Notes: generated by a model from the sequence alone, not told the origin. 64,000 nucleotides of DNA from PHAA01 sp964494735 (GCA_964494735.1 CAZBSD010000001.1:62001-126000), one strand, 5' to 3'. Counted from the stretch's first letter, positions 51,815-60,653 are shown. Numbers and translations are program-made.

Positions 51815-53020
51815 CTAGGTTCGGTAGGCGGCATTGATGCGCACATAATCATAGGTGAGGTCGCAGCCCCAGGCAGTTGCATGCTCTTGGCCGGCTTTCA
51901 TGTCCAGTTTGATAACCACCGGATCCTGCTGCAGCTGCTGGCGAACCTGGTCCTCGTCAAAGTCCAGACCCTTACCGTCGGCGGCCATCTGCTGGTCGCC
52001 CAGATAAATATCGACTGTGCCCGGATCGAAACAGGCGCCGGAATAACCGGCTGCGGCCAAAATACGTCCCCAGTTGGCATCTTCGCCGAAGACAGCCGCC
52101 TTGGTCAGGTTGGAGGAAGTTATGGAACGAGCCACGGTGCGGGCAGTTGCGTGGCTGTCTGCGTTCACTACCTGCACTTCTATAAGCCGGGTAGCCCCCT
52201 CACCATCACGAGCGATCATCTTGGCCAAGCTGGTGGCAACATAGTCCAAAGCTACCTGAAAGGCCTTGCCCGCTGCGCTGTCGGGGCTGTCTATACACTC
52301 GTTGCCGGCCAGGCCGTTGGCCAGTATCAACACCATATCATTGGTTGAAGTATCCCGGTCGACACTTATCATATTAAAGGACTGGCTGGTCGTCTTGACC
52401 AGCATCTTATGCAGACACGGGCTGCTGATTGCAGCGTCGGTGGTGATGAAACTGAGCATGGTAGCCATATTGGGATGGATCATGCCCGATCCCTTGGCCA
52501 TGGCCCCGATGCGTACCCGGTGTCCTTCTATCTCAATCTCTACCGCTATCTCCTTGCTGACCAGATCAGTAGTCATTATTGCTTGGGCGGCATTGTTGGC
52601 ACCTTGGCTTGATAGTCCGGCGGCAACCGCGCGAATGCCCTGCTCGATTCGGTCCATGGGCATAGCCACCCCGATTACTCCGGTGGATGCTATCAGTACA
52701 TCATGGGGATCGATACCCAGCAACTCCCCTGTCAAGCGAGCCATCTCGATGGTATCATCCCAACCTGGCTGACCGGTGCAGGCATTGGCATTACCGCTGT
52801 TGGCAACGATGGCCTGGGCGGTGCCGTTCTCCAGATGGGCGCGGTCGATGTCTATACAAGCGGCTCGTACGATGTTGGTAGTAAAAACCCCTGCCGCTTG
52901 GGCCGGATGGGTAGAACAGATGATAGCCACGTCCTTTTTATCCGGTTTTTTTATGACTGCCTCTACACCCTGGGCCAAAAAGCCGCTGGGGGCGGTAACC
53001 GAACCTTCTATTATCTTCAT
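51815..53020 (-). CDS. argJ: glutamate N-acetyltransferase / amino-acid acetyltransferase
   Basis: 401 residues with the autocleavage site MAKGSGMIHPNMATMLSF, where the precursor is split before Thr to give alpha and beta subunits. ArgJ moves the acetyl group from N-acetylornithine to glutamate; whether it is also able to use acetyl-CoA cannot be told by eye. No argA or argE is present, in line with the cyclic pathway. Confidence 0.96.
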   Translation of the reverse strand: MKIIEGSVTAPSGFLAQGVEAVIKKPDKKDVAIICSTHPAQAAGVFTTNIVRAACIDIDRAHLENGTAQAIVANSGNANACTGQPGWDDTIEMARLTGELLGIDPHDVLIASTGVIGVAMPMDRIEQGIRAVAAGLSSQGANNAAQAIMTTDLVSKEIAVEIEIEGHRVRIGAMAKGSGMIHPNMATMLSFITTDAAISSPCLHKMLVKTTSQSFNMISVDRDTSTNDMVLILANGLAGNECIDSPDSAAGKAFQVALDYVATSLAKMIARDGEGATRLIEVQVVNADSHATARTVARSITSSNLTKAAVFGEDANWGRILAAAGYSGACFDPGTVDIYLGDQQMAADGKGLDFDEDQVRQQLQQDPVVIKLDMKAGQEHATAWGCDLTYDYVRINAAYRT

Positions 53021-53087
53021 ATACCTTATCCTCTCTATCGCATAAATAATTGCATATCAATCCTTTGCGCTTTAAGTTGCGCCTTTA

Positions 53088-54125
53088 TTACGGGTGAACC
53101 CCGGCAAATCTCAACCCCTGGGTCTCCTCCAGTCCCAACATAAGGTTGAGGTTCTGGATGGCCTGCCCGGAAGCGCCCTTGCAAAGGTTGTCGAGAGCTG
53201 ATACCACTATCACCTGTCCAGACTGGTCATCGGCGTAAATCCCGATCTGCACCAGGTTGCTGCCGTAAACCCATTTGGTACTGGGAAATATTCCGGGCGG
53301 CAGGATATCGACGAAATATTCGTCCTGGTATTTGCGCTCCAGTACTTCCCTGACTTGGGCTGCTGCGGCCCCCTCTTTCAGTTGGGCGTAGCAAGTACTT
53401 AGTATCCCTCGGTTCATAGGTACCAGATGGGGGGTGAAGATCATCTTCACTGTTTCCCCGGCGGCAAAACCAAGTTCCTGGGCGATCTCCGGACCATGCC
53501 GGTGGGTCCCTATTCCATAGGCTTTGAAACCTTCGTTGACCTCGCAGAAGTGAGAAGCCGCTTTTAGGGCTTTGCCAGCTCCGGAGACACCGCTCTTGGA
53601 ATCCACTACGATACCGTGGCTCTCTATCACTCCGGCTTCCAACAGCGGAGCCAAGGGCAGGATCGCTGAAGTGGGAAAGCAACCGGGATTAGCAAGTACC
53701 TTTGTACCTCTGATTTGCTCCCGATATAATTCTGGAATACCGTAAACAGCGTCAGCCAACATCTCTGGTGCTGCGTGCACAGTCTCATAATATCTCTCAT
53801 AGACAGCCACGTCTTTCAGCCGGAAATCGGCGCCCAGGTCTACACACTTGATTCCTGCCGCTGATAATTTCTTGACCATCGGTACCGACAAGCCATGCGG
53901 CAAGGCCATGAACACCGCATCGCACTGTTGTTTGAGAATGTCCAGATCAGTAGCCGTGCAGGTCAAATCGGTAAAAGGTCTTAAATGGGGGTAGATAGCA
54001 GCTATTGGGCTGCCTATATTTTCTGTGGAAGTGATTGCTACCGCCTGCAACTCTTCATGGCCAGCCATTAGCCTCAACAACTCAGCAGCCGTATAACCGT
54101 CACCAATGATCCCCACTCTGTACAT
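53088..54125 (-). CDS. argC: N-acetyl-gamma-glutamyl-phosphate reductase
   Basis: 345 residues, NAGPR type 1. The active-site motif is VLANPGCFPTSAILPL, and the start RVGIIGDGYTAAELLRL is the NADP-binding fold. It reduces N-acetylglutamyl phosphate to the semialdehyde. It is the first gene of argCJBDF-GNAT-cDPGS-argG. Confidence 0.96.
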   Translation of the reverse strand: MYRVGIIGDGYTAAELLRLMAGHEELQAVAITSTENIGSPIAAIYPHLRPFTDLTCTATDLDILKQQCDAVFMALPHGLSVPMVKKLSAAGIKCVDLGADFRLKDVAVYERYYETVHAAPEMLADAVYGIPELYREQIRGTKVLANPGCFPTSAILPLAPLLEAGVIESHGIVVDSKSGVSGAGKALKAASHFCEVNEGFKAYGIGTHRHGPEIAQELGFAAGETVKMIFTPHLVPMNRGILSTCYAQLKEGAAAAQVREVLERKYQDEYFVDILPPGIFPSTKWVYGSNLVQIGIYADDQSGQVIVVSALDNLCKGASGQAIQNLNLMLGLEETQGLRFAGVHP

Positions 54126-54156
54126 GTCATTACCCCCTTATTCAAGTAGTGCGTTT

Positions 54157-54190
54157 GTAATTATACATTTCATTGTATATTTTTGCAACG
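54157..54190 (-). promoter_or_regulatory. argC promoter region with candidate ARG box
   Basis: On the minus strand a TATAAT (54162-54167) lies inside TGTATAATTACA; TTGCAA (54183-54188) upstream is spaced only 15 bases, so the -35 is uncertain. The AT-rich inverted repeats resemble ArgR/AhrC boxes, but none matches well. Confidence 0.35.
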
Positions 54191-54251
54191 CAAAATTCAT
54201 TCCGGTATTACTGTTATTCCCAACCCCTTACCAAATAATTGCCCGGTGCGG

Positions 54252-54296
54252 TTGACAGCCCGCTACTTTGTTTTTAAAATATACTAAGAAGGTATA
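54252..54296 (+). promoter_or_regulatory. Rrf2 gene promoter and operator
   Basis: TTGACA (54252-54257), 17-base spacer, TAAAAT (54275-54280), followed at once by TATAC-(7)-GTATA (54280-54296). The inverted repeat is at the transcription start, where autorepression by the Rrf2 protein would act. Confidence 0.65.
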
Positions 54297-54314
54297 GTTT
54301 GGCGGAGGCGGTTC

Positions 54315-54719
54315 ATGAATATTAATCAGGCTACCGATTATGGATTCCGGGCGGTACTTTACCTGACCCAAAGGGACGGCGCAGAACTGGTAGATGCCCA
54401 GACCATTTCCGAGCATGAGGTCATCCCCATCCGTTTTCTGCTTAAGATCATGCCCAGCCTGATCAAGGCCGGTATCGTAAAATCACAACGCGGGGTGCGG
54501 GGCGGTTATGCTCTGGCGCGTTTGCCCCAGGATATCAGCCTATTGGATGTTGTCGAAGCCATCGAGGGCCCCATACAGCTTAATCGCTGCCTGCAGGATG
54601 CGTCCTTGTGCAGCAAAAAGGCGGCTCCGGCCTGCAATGTTCACCAGGCGCTGCAAGATATTCAGGAACAGCTGGTGCTGGAATTGCGCCGCCGCAATTT
54701 TGCTGAACTGATAGATTGA
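54315..54719 (+). CDS. Rrf2-family transcriptional regulator
   Basis: 134 residues. The winged helix (TISEHEVIPIRFLLKIMPSL, then QRGVRGGYALAR) is typical. Three cysteines in NRCLQDASLCSKKAAPACNVH match the position of the Fe-S ligands in IscR/NsrR/RsrR-type members, so it probably senses redox state or Fe-S status. It is followed at 92 bases by rubrerythrin, a fitting target. Confidence 0.88.
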   Translation: MNINQATDYGFRAVLYLTQRDGAELVDAQTISEHEVIPIRFLLKIMPSLIKAGIVKSQRGVRGGYALARLPQDISLLDVVEAIEGPIQLNRCLQDASLCSKKAAPACNVHQALQDIQEQLVLELRRRNFAELID

Positions 54720-54810
54720 AATCGGTGCGGCCTTCAACCCAGTAAACAGAATATCAGGGACCATCCAAAATTAAGGTTGCGATATTAAATCAATTTAAGG
54801 AGGAATAGTA

Positions 54811-55308
54811 ATGTCAACTATGGACAACCTGGCCGCTGCATTTGCAGGCGAATCCCAGGCCAACCGCAAGTACCTGGCCTTTTCCCAGAAAGCGCAGAAG
54901 GACGGCTTCGAAAAGGTGAGCCGCCTGTTCAGTGTAGTGGCAGAAGCCGAGACCCTGCATGCCTTGAAACACTTGGGAGTAATGAAGCAGATCAACAGCA
55001 CCGCTGACAATCTCAAAGCATCGGTAGAAGGCGAACATCATGAATTTACTGAGATGTACCCCGCTTTCTTGGAGGAAGCGGAGAAGGAAGGCAATACCCA
55101 GGCCAAAATCTCCTTCCATTTTGCCAATGAGGTAGAGAAAGCCCATCACAAACTGTATGAAAAAGCATTAGCCGCTGTACTAAACAATCAGGACATGGAT
55201 GTCGACAAGTTCTTCCTCTGCCCGGTCTGCGGCTACGTTGAGGAGAATGAGGCCCCGGGTCGCTGCCCGGTCTGCGGGGCCCCCGGCACCAGTTTCAGAC
55301 AGTATTAA
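54811..55308 (+). CDS. rubrerythrin
   Basis: 165 residues. A ferritin-like diiron domain (AGESQANRKYLAFSQKAQ, EAETLHALKHLG, FHFANEVEKAHHKLYEKAL) followed by a rubredoxin-type site CPVCGYVEENEAPGRCPVCG. It reduces hydrogen peroxide and protects anaerobes against oxygen. It has a strong AAGGAGG-type site and lies just after the Rrf2 regulator. Confidence 0.96.
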   Translation: MSTMDNLAAAFAGESQANRKYLAFSQKAQKDGFEKVSRLFSVVAEAETLHALKHLGVMKQINSTADNLKASVEGEHHEFTEMYPAFLEEAEKEGNTQAKISFHFANEVEKAHHKLYEKALAAVLNNQDMDVDKFFLCPVCGYVEENEAPGRCPVCGAPGTSFRQY

Positions 55309-55356
55309 TTCTCTAGCTCAGTCGCGTTCCTAGCGCCATCAACAACCAAAAATACC

Positions 55357-55388
55357 ACAGGGGACTGATCAGATAACCAGTCCCCTGT
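55357..55388. terminator. bidirectional terminator
   Basis: Perfect 11-base arms ACAGGGGACTG and CAGTCCCCTGT with T-rich sequence on both sides, between rubrerythrin and the convergent MutM-like gene. Confidence 0.85.
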
Positions 55389-55483
55389 ATTTCGGCAACA
55401 ATTTCTGTTCCAGCCGTTTTTCTGATACGTCTGGTGCCAATGTTTTATTATGCCGCCCGGAAGCACTGGTCGAAATCCGCTCA

Positions 55484-56279
55484 TCACATCAACTGGCATC
55501 CCTCACAATAGTAGATACTGCCGCCCATATACGTTTCCTTTCTAAGGATGCCTCCGCAAACCGGGCAACTATCTCCAGCGGTGAGCCTGCTGGCTTCGGT
55601 CTTGTAACCTCCAGCCTGGCCAAACAGGTCCTTCTCGGTATCCCGCCCTCCCCGTTCCGCCATCTCTGCCAGGGTGGACTTAAGCGTCAACCAGAGGGCA
55701 TCTTTCTCCTCTCTGCTTAGGGTACGGATCTTGCGTTTAGGGTGGATACGGGCACGATAGAGGATATCCTGCAACACGCCGTTACCTAACCCAGGTATGC
55801 GCTGTTCGGTGGCCAACAGGCCCTTGACGCTGATCTTGGCCACTTCCGGCCCATCCAGCAAAGCCTGAAAATAATCGCGGTCGAACTCAGGTTGCAGCGG
55901 GGAAGGTTTTTGCATGGCCATGCGGTAATACGGATTGTCGAAATCCCCGGCAGGGAAGCACCACAAACCTCCATACATCTGCACCGTAGCACTTAGCGAG
56001 GTGCCATCCTCAAAATCCAGCAACAGCTGGTGTTTGTCCGGTTTCCCTGTCCCCAAATAACAGGCACGTACCGTCGGCTTGTATCTCCACCATACCCCCC
56101 CGGGCAGTCGCTCCGGCGATGGTCTGACCGATTAAAAGCCGTCGGTAAATCTCCGGTTCGCCGCTGAACCACGCGAATTTGTGGGGAGTATGAGCGGCGG
56201 TCACTTCGATAATCCTCTTACCGGCCAGGGTCTCATTTATCTGCCGGGCCAGGACACTAGCCTCGGGAATCTCCAGCAT
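55484..56279 (-). pseudogene. MutM/Nei-like DNA glycosylase family gene, frameshifted
   Basis: ATG 56279 (AAAGGGAGGGAAAATA upstream) opens LEIPEASVLARQINETLAGK; the frame is lost near 56050, and the rest of the protein (KPDKHQLLLDFEDGTSLSAT ... TEKDLFGQAGGYKTE ... and the zinc finger CPVCGGILRK-YYCEGC) lies in another frame ending at 55484. The frames meet at a GGGG run; removing one G joins them as LLFGTGKPDKHQ, although about a dozen residues expected there in relatives still seem missing. The catalytic Pro2 of Fpg is replaced by Leu while Glu3 stays, as in a poorly known side branch. A real mutation or a sequencing error are both possible. Confidence 0.75.
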
Positions 56280-56335
56280 TATTTTCCCTCCCTTTACCTT
56301 AAGGATATGCCATAGTCATCACTAGTTTCTTACAA

Positions 56336-56701
56336 TTACAACAACATAGCCTCAAAAGCTGGTTCAGAAAACCCCGACACCATGCGTCTCCCATCAGTGA
56401 GTACGGGGCGTTTCAATATCCTCGGTTCGCTGGCAATCAACTGGATGGCCCCCTGCTCATCCATCGCCTCCAGATCAGGTTTCAGCTTCTTGAATGCCTG
56501 GCTTTTGGGATTGACCAGTTGTTTGACGGTGGTCATGCCGACCTGCGCCAACCCCTGTAGTTCTTCGCCACTCAGGGGCATCTTAAGCATATCCCGATAT
56601 ACATAGGGAGTATTCCGCTCATCCAGCCAGGCCCTGGCCTTCTGACAAGTCCTTCAGGTGGTGATACAATAGAACGTCAATTCCTGCCCCTTTTTCTTCA
56701 T
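56336..56701 (-). CDS. probable selenocysteine-containing ArsC/Spx/YffB-like thioredoxin-fold protein
   Basis: ATG 56701 (AAAGGA ten bases upstream) reads KKKGQELTFYCITT, then TGA at 56654-56656 (codon 16), then RTCQKARAWLDERNTPYVYR and on without further break to the stop at 56336: 121 residues. In ArsC/Spx/YffB proteins this place is the Cys of the redox motif (TTCRTC), so TGA sits exactly where Cys is expected, giving UxxC. The rest matches the family: LAQVGMTTVKQLVNPKSQAF and the cis-Pro region RILKRPVLTDG. A small hairpin follows the TGA at the right distance for a bacterial SECIS. The alternative is a nonsense mutation with an 84-residue remnant. Confidence 0.8.
56625..56639 (-). promoter_or_regulatory. 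candidate bacterial SECIS hairpin
   Basis: On the minus strand GGCCAG and CTGGCT pair (six base pairs, one G-U) around a three-base GGC loop. The loop starts about 20 bases after the TGA, inside the range known for SelB-binding elements, and begins with G as is common. The stem is short and could be chance in a GC-rich run. Confidence 0.5.
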
Positions 56702-56819
56702 GGTGTCGCCATCCTTTCCCTGCCCATTTTGGTCGGATTGTAGCCTTATTGAAACCATTATAGTTAATAACCCGAAGTTATATCTACTTTGTTAATTTCT
56801 ATCCGGCACAGCCGGGATA

Positions 56820-57108
56820 TGAAGGCCCGCCGCCTGCCTCCACCAGCTCGGATCTGGTCCCGGTGACGTATCCGGTACGGGACAAGGTCGATACTGATCC
56901 ATCAGTAACCTTTTGCTGCTTTTCCACATATCCTAAATTGCAGGCGCTTCCGCCTGCATGAACAGTCTTCCGGGTAGGCTCCGGAAGCTTTCATATAAAA
57001 TGCCGGGAGAGAAATCCTCCCGGCATTGCTATTGGCTCAAGTTCGGACTCTAATGATCAATTGAAGGGCGAACCATAATCAGCTGACTACTTATATCCGC
57101 GGTTCGCC
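56820..57108. other. structured intergenic region
   Basis: The 510-base gap 56702-57211 contains a series of stems: GTCCCG/CGGGAC near 56857-56883, GCAGGCG/CGCCTGC (56940-56957), CTTCCGG/CCGGAAG (56967-56987), a terminator-like ATGCCGGGAG/CTCCCGGCAT (57000-57026) and GGCGAACC/GGTTCGCC (57067-57108). No known riboswitch or RNA motif was recognised, and no ORF with a ribosome site. Confidence 0.45.
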
Positions 57109-57211
57109 TCCCCCCAGCTTATATTACAACCATAACTGCTTTCATATCCAGCCCCCCCAGTGACTTGCTGAACCTTTCTTCCCGCTGTCGATCAATGGCT
57201 GCAATGTAATC

Positions 57212-58213
57212 TCATAACCCTTCTATGTACCTCAGTTCTGCACCACATCGGGCACAGTGGCGGTCCTTGATGCCGGTTATCTTGACCTGGTATACGTTGC
57301 GCTGGATGAGTTGATTGCCGCATTGGAGGCAATTGGTATTGTTGATCTCCCCGGGCAGGTTGCCCGTGAATACGAAATCCAGGTGCTCCGTGGCGATTTC
57401 CTGGGCCCGGTTGAGGGTAGCCTCCGGGGTGGGGGGCAGGTCCAATTTATAGTCGGGATGGTATTTGGACAGGTGCAGGACGGTCTGCCGGTCCAAGGAA
57501 GCCAGCCATTGGGCTAGGGCTCTGATCTCGCCTTCATCATCGTTCTGGCCAGGTATCAGCAGGGTGGTAATCTCTACATGGGCCCGGCCGATAGCCCTCT
57601 CCACAGTTTCTTTGACCGGCTCCAGCCGCCCTTTGCACAGTTGGGGGTAAAAATGGTCGTTGAAGCCTTTGACATCGATGTTAAAAGCATCGATACAAGT
57701 GAGCAGGTCCTCCAACGGCTGTTTCTCTATGAAACCATTGGTCACCATGACTGTTTTCAGCCCCAGCTCTTTAAGGCGCGGGGCGACATGCATTATATAT
57801 TCATACCATATCGATGGCTCGTTGTAGGTGAAAGCCAGACCAATGGATCCATCGGGGCGGCATGAATCAGTTATCTCCACCAGCTTTTCCGCTGTAGTGT
57901 AAGCGCTGGGGGGATTGCCATGGGCAATGGAGTAGTTCTGGCAGAAGGTACAGCCCAAGTTGCAGCCAAAACTCCCAGCTGACAAGATGTAGGTGCCGGG
58001 ATAGAAATGGTAGAGTGGTTTTTTCTCGATTGGGTCCAGGGCCAGCGAAGTTATCTCTCCATAATTATTGGTGAGGAGACTGCCATCCTGGTTGCTCCTC
58101 ACCCGGCATATACCAACTTGTCCGTCTTTCAGGCGGCAGTGGTGGGGACACAAGAAACAACGCACCACCCCCTCGGTGAGTTTCTCAAAACACTTAGCCT
58201 GGGTGGTTGCCAT
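57212..58213 (-). CDS. AmmeMemoRadiSam system radical SAM enzyme
   Basis: 333 residues. A Cys-rich start (VVRCFLCPHHCRLKDGQVGIC) precedes the radical-SAM cluster FGCNLGCTFCQNYSIAH, then TYNEPSIWYEY, and the C-terminus has a CLQCGNQL...CARCGAEL zinc-ribbon. This is the radical SAM member of the conserved AmmeMemoRadiSam trio, whose substrate is unknown. It lies 35 bases downstream of the fused Memo-AMMECR1 gene, so both are co-transcribed. Confidence 0.9.
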   Translation of the reverse strand: MATTQAKCFEKLTEGVVRCFLCPHHCRLKDGQVGICRVRSNQDGSLLTNNYGEITSLALDPIEKKPLYHFYPGTYILSAGSFGCNLGCTFCQNYSIAHGNPPSAYTTAEKLVEITDSCRPDGSIGLAFTYNEPSIWYEYIMHVAPRLKELGLKTVMVTNGFIEKQPLEDLLTCIDAFNIDVKGFNDHFYPQLCKGRLEPVKETVERAIGRAHVEITTLLIPGQNDDEGEIRALAQWLASLDRQTVLHLSKYHPDYKLDLPPTPEATLNRAQEIATEHLDFVFTGNLPGEINNTNCLQCGNQLIQRNVYQVKITGIKDRHCARCGAELRYIEGL

Positions 58214-58248
58214 GGGTTATCACCTCCCTTTTCTGATAGCGGGCAGCA

Positions 58249-59643
58249 TCAGGAGTATCTCTTAACCTCGAAGCGCTGGATAGAGTACTTCTCCCCCGTG
58301 GATATGCCCGCCTTCTGCAGGGCTATACCCAACTGCTGCTCGACTGTCTCAACTCCTTCCAGGTCGGGTAACAGCAATCCACTGCGTCCTCCACTGCGGA
58401 CAATGACTCCATAGCGACTGGGATCCAAGTCGTCCCGCCGGGTCGGCTCAGGGGGAGTCAAAATATCCACAGAATAGACCAGGCTGGGCATCTCTTGAGC
58501 TGTAACCGGGGAAAAACGCGGATCTCTTAATCCGGCTGCGATGGCATTATTTCTTATCTCCTCGGCGATGTTATCATAAACTGGCTGGAAGGTTCCGATA
58601 CAACCGCGCAGCTGACCGTTCTTCTTCAAGGAAACAAACACCCCTGCCCGTTCGGTGAGGAATTCATCCATTCCTTCCGGTGGATCTCCTGTCCGGCCGC
58701 CTTGCACATAACTCTCCAATACCTGGCGAGCCCACTTGACCGGGGGCGACTCTTTTTTACGCCGGGCTTCGAAAGCCGTTTCCTGTTGGTTGATAAGTTT
58801 GTCCATAATACTGGCACTGGGCTGACCCGGCTTAATACCAACCGTAAGGTAACCGACTCCAAACGGACCCTGATAGCTGTATACTTCCGTACGAAAGCTA
58901 AACCCGTCCAGGGCTCCTACCATGATTATTATGGAAGGGTAACCGCACTGGCCGGCGTTGTCGGTTAATTGGGGCGGTATCTCCAGCAGGCCCTCCACGT
59001 TACCCTGGGATAGGAGTTCCTTGACCAGCAGGTCAAAGCGGCTGCCATCCGGGTGATAATCATAAGGCCCCTCATCCTTAAGGCGGTGCGACATATCCCC
59101 AGAAGCGACAATAGCTGTCCTGCGCCCAAGCTTTTGGGCGGCTTGCTGGATGAGTTGCCCGAACCGATACAATTCCAGATTATCCAGCATGCCTATGCTG
59201 ATAGCAGCAATAGGCTTGTCCCCCAATCCAGCCTTCTCCAAGTAGTAGAGCGGCACCATTATCCCGTGATCGAGCGAAGCGTTCAGATTATGGCGGGAAG
59301 ACGTCTCCTTATCTATCCCGATCATGCTGATGCCGTGGCCTTCCGCTGATCCTCCTATCTCTTGGACCAGCTCGAGATCGTTATCATGACGGAAACTAAC
59401 TTCGGGCCGGCCGAAAGCTGCCAGGTTGCCCCGTAGCTGCGGCTCGACAAGACAGGTGATACAATCCGAAAAGACATTCCCGTGGGGAGTCAGAAACACA
59501 ACCGTCTCTGGCTGGCTCTGTACCAGATCGTGAGCCATGGCCTGCATCCCCCGTACGGTTAAGTTCGCTTCCTGAGCCCGTTCACCACCGACTTCCGTGA
59601 CGATTATGGGTGGGTGGGGCGTCAGTGCCGTATAAGTTATCAA
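58249..59643 (-). CDS. Memo-AMMECR1 fusion protein (AmmeMemoRadiSam system)
   Basis: 464 residues. Residues 1-265 are a Memo/LigB-like dioxygenase-fold domain (TALTPHPPIIVTEVGGERAQ, VFLTPHGNVFSDC, LDHGIMVPLYYLEKAG, ASGDMSHRL) with the metal-type His residues. After a linker, residues about 290-464 form AMMECR1 (RAGVFVSLKKNGQLRGCIGT with the conserved LRGCIGT). With the radical SAM gene the three activities are on two polypeptides. The role of the system is unknown. Confidence 0.9.
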   Translation of the reverse strand: MITYTALTPHPPIIVTEVGGERAQEANLTVRGMQAMAHDLVQSQPETVVFLTPHGNVFSDCITCLVEPQLRGNLAAFGRPEVSFRHDNDLELVQEIGGSAEGHGISMIGIDKETSSRHNLNASLDHGIMVPLYYLEKAGLGDKPIAAISIGMLDNLELYRFGQLIQQAAQKLGRRTAIVASGDMSHRLKDEGPYDYHPDGSRFDLLVKELLSQGNVEGLLEIPPQLTDNAGQCGYPSIIIMVGALDGFSFRTEVYSYQGPFGVGYLTVGIKPGQPSASIMDKLINQQETAFEARRKKESPPVKWARQVLESYVQGGRTGDPPEGMDEFLTERAGVFVSLKKNGQLRGCIGTFQPVYDNIAEEIRNNAIAAGLRDPRFSPVTAQEMPSLVYSVDILTPPEPTRRDDLDPSRYGVIVRSGGRSGLLLPDLEGVETVEQQLGIALQKAGISTGEKYSIQRFEVKRYS

Positions 59644-59687
59644 AGCGCTCCCTCCTTCGTTTGCATTTATTTCCTAGTCTATTTTTA

Positions 59688-60416
59688 TTATCCATCAATA
59701 AATGCTTTGGCGATACCACAATAAATAGCATAGGCAACTTTCTCCTGGTATTGATCGTCGCTTAGCAGGCGTTCCTCCTGGGGATTGGACAGGAAGCCTA
59801 CTTCAACGATTACCGCGGTCATGTCTGTCTTCTCAGTCACATAGTAATTGCCGGTTTTGGCCTTGCGGGTAGTATTCCCCAATTGGGCGATCAATTCGGA
59901 TTGAACCGTCTCGGCAATCTTCTTGGCGTCTTCGCTATTGGCGCTGTAGAAGGTCTGGGCTCCGAACCAGCGGGGACTGACATCGGCATTGGTGTGGATG
60001 CTTACATAAAGGTCGGCATTATTCTCCTGGGCCAGGGCTACCCGAGCGGCCAGGTCCTTCCTTTTCCTTTGCAGCAAACTTCCCGAGAAGCCTTGCCCGG
60101 CCAGATCCTGATCCTCATCCCGAACCGCAATAACCAACGCCCCAGAGTGACTTAAGTGGTAGACCAATTTGTTACTTATCGCCAGGGTAATGTCTTTCTC
60201 CACATTTTTGGCCGGACCGATTGCACCAGGATCAAATCCACCATGTCCGGCATCGACTACAATAACGTGGTTAGCCAGGGAATATGCCATGACGGCTCGT
60301 TCATGGGGTGGAGTGATATTTGCGCCCCAGAAACATAACAATGGCAGCAGCAACAAGGCCATGACTATGCTGCTCGGTTTCCTACGGAAAATTATCACTC
60401 CGTTGAACAAGGCCAT
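59688..60416 (-). CDS. cwlD: N-acetylmuramoyl-L-alanine amidase CwlD-like
   Basis: 242 residues: an N-terminal membrane anchor or signal (SIVMALLLLPLLCFW) and an amidase-3 domain with VIVVDAGHGGFDPGAIG, the zinc His, DLYVSIHTNAD and the catalytic Glu in VIVEVGFLSN. CwlD makes muramic-delta-lactam in spore cortex. Its position near rpsI is conserved in many spore-formers. GAGGGT precedes ATG 60416. Confidence 0.88.
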   Translation of the reverse strand: MALFNGVIIFRRKPSSIVMALLLLPLLCFWGANITPPHERAVMAYSLANHVIVVDAGHGGFDPGAIGPAKNVEKDITLAISNKLVYHLSHSGALVIAVRDEDQDLAGQGFSGSLLQRKRKDLAARVALAQENNADLYVSIHTNADVSPRWFGAQTFYSANSEDAKKIAETVQSELIAQLGNTTRKAKTGNYYVTEKTDMTAVIVEVGFLSNPQEERLLSDDQYQEKVAYAIYCGIAKAFIDG

Positions 60417-60653
60417 ACCCTCCCCAGTCCTGATATTTCTTATATATGCCCACCTGCCATATAATATTTATACATCACCTGCCATATTTGCCCGTCCCAA
60501 TCAAGACAAAGGCCCTCCCTGCAGGATGGCCTTCATGTCAAATTATTTGATTCGTCAAAATACCGTAGTTCCCTTTGCCCCAGTACCTCAGTCAATTATC
60601 GGCATCGCCTATGGACTCCACACTACTGCTGGGCTTATCCCAGGCAAACAAAA

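Noticed and set aside
56820..57030. tRNA-Sec or a known riboswitch in the structured gap
   Set aside because: No cloverleaf with a TCA anticodon and no recognisable riboswitch core could be read.
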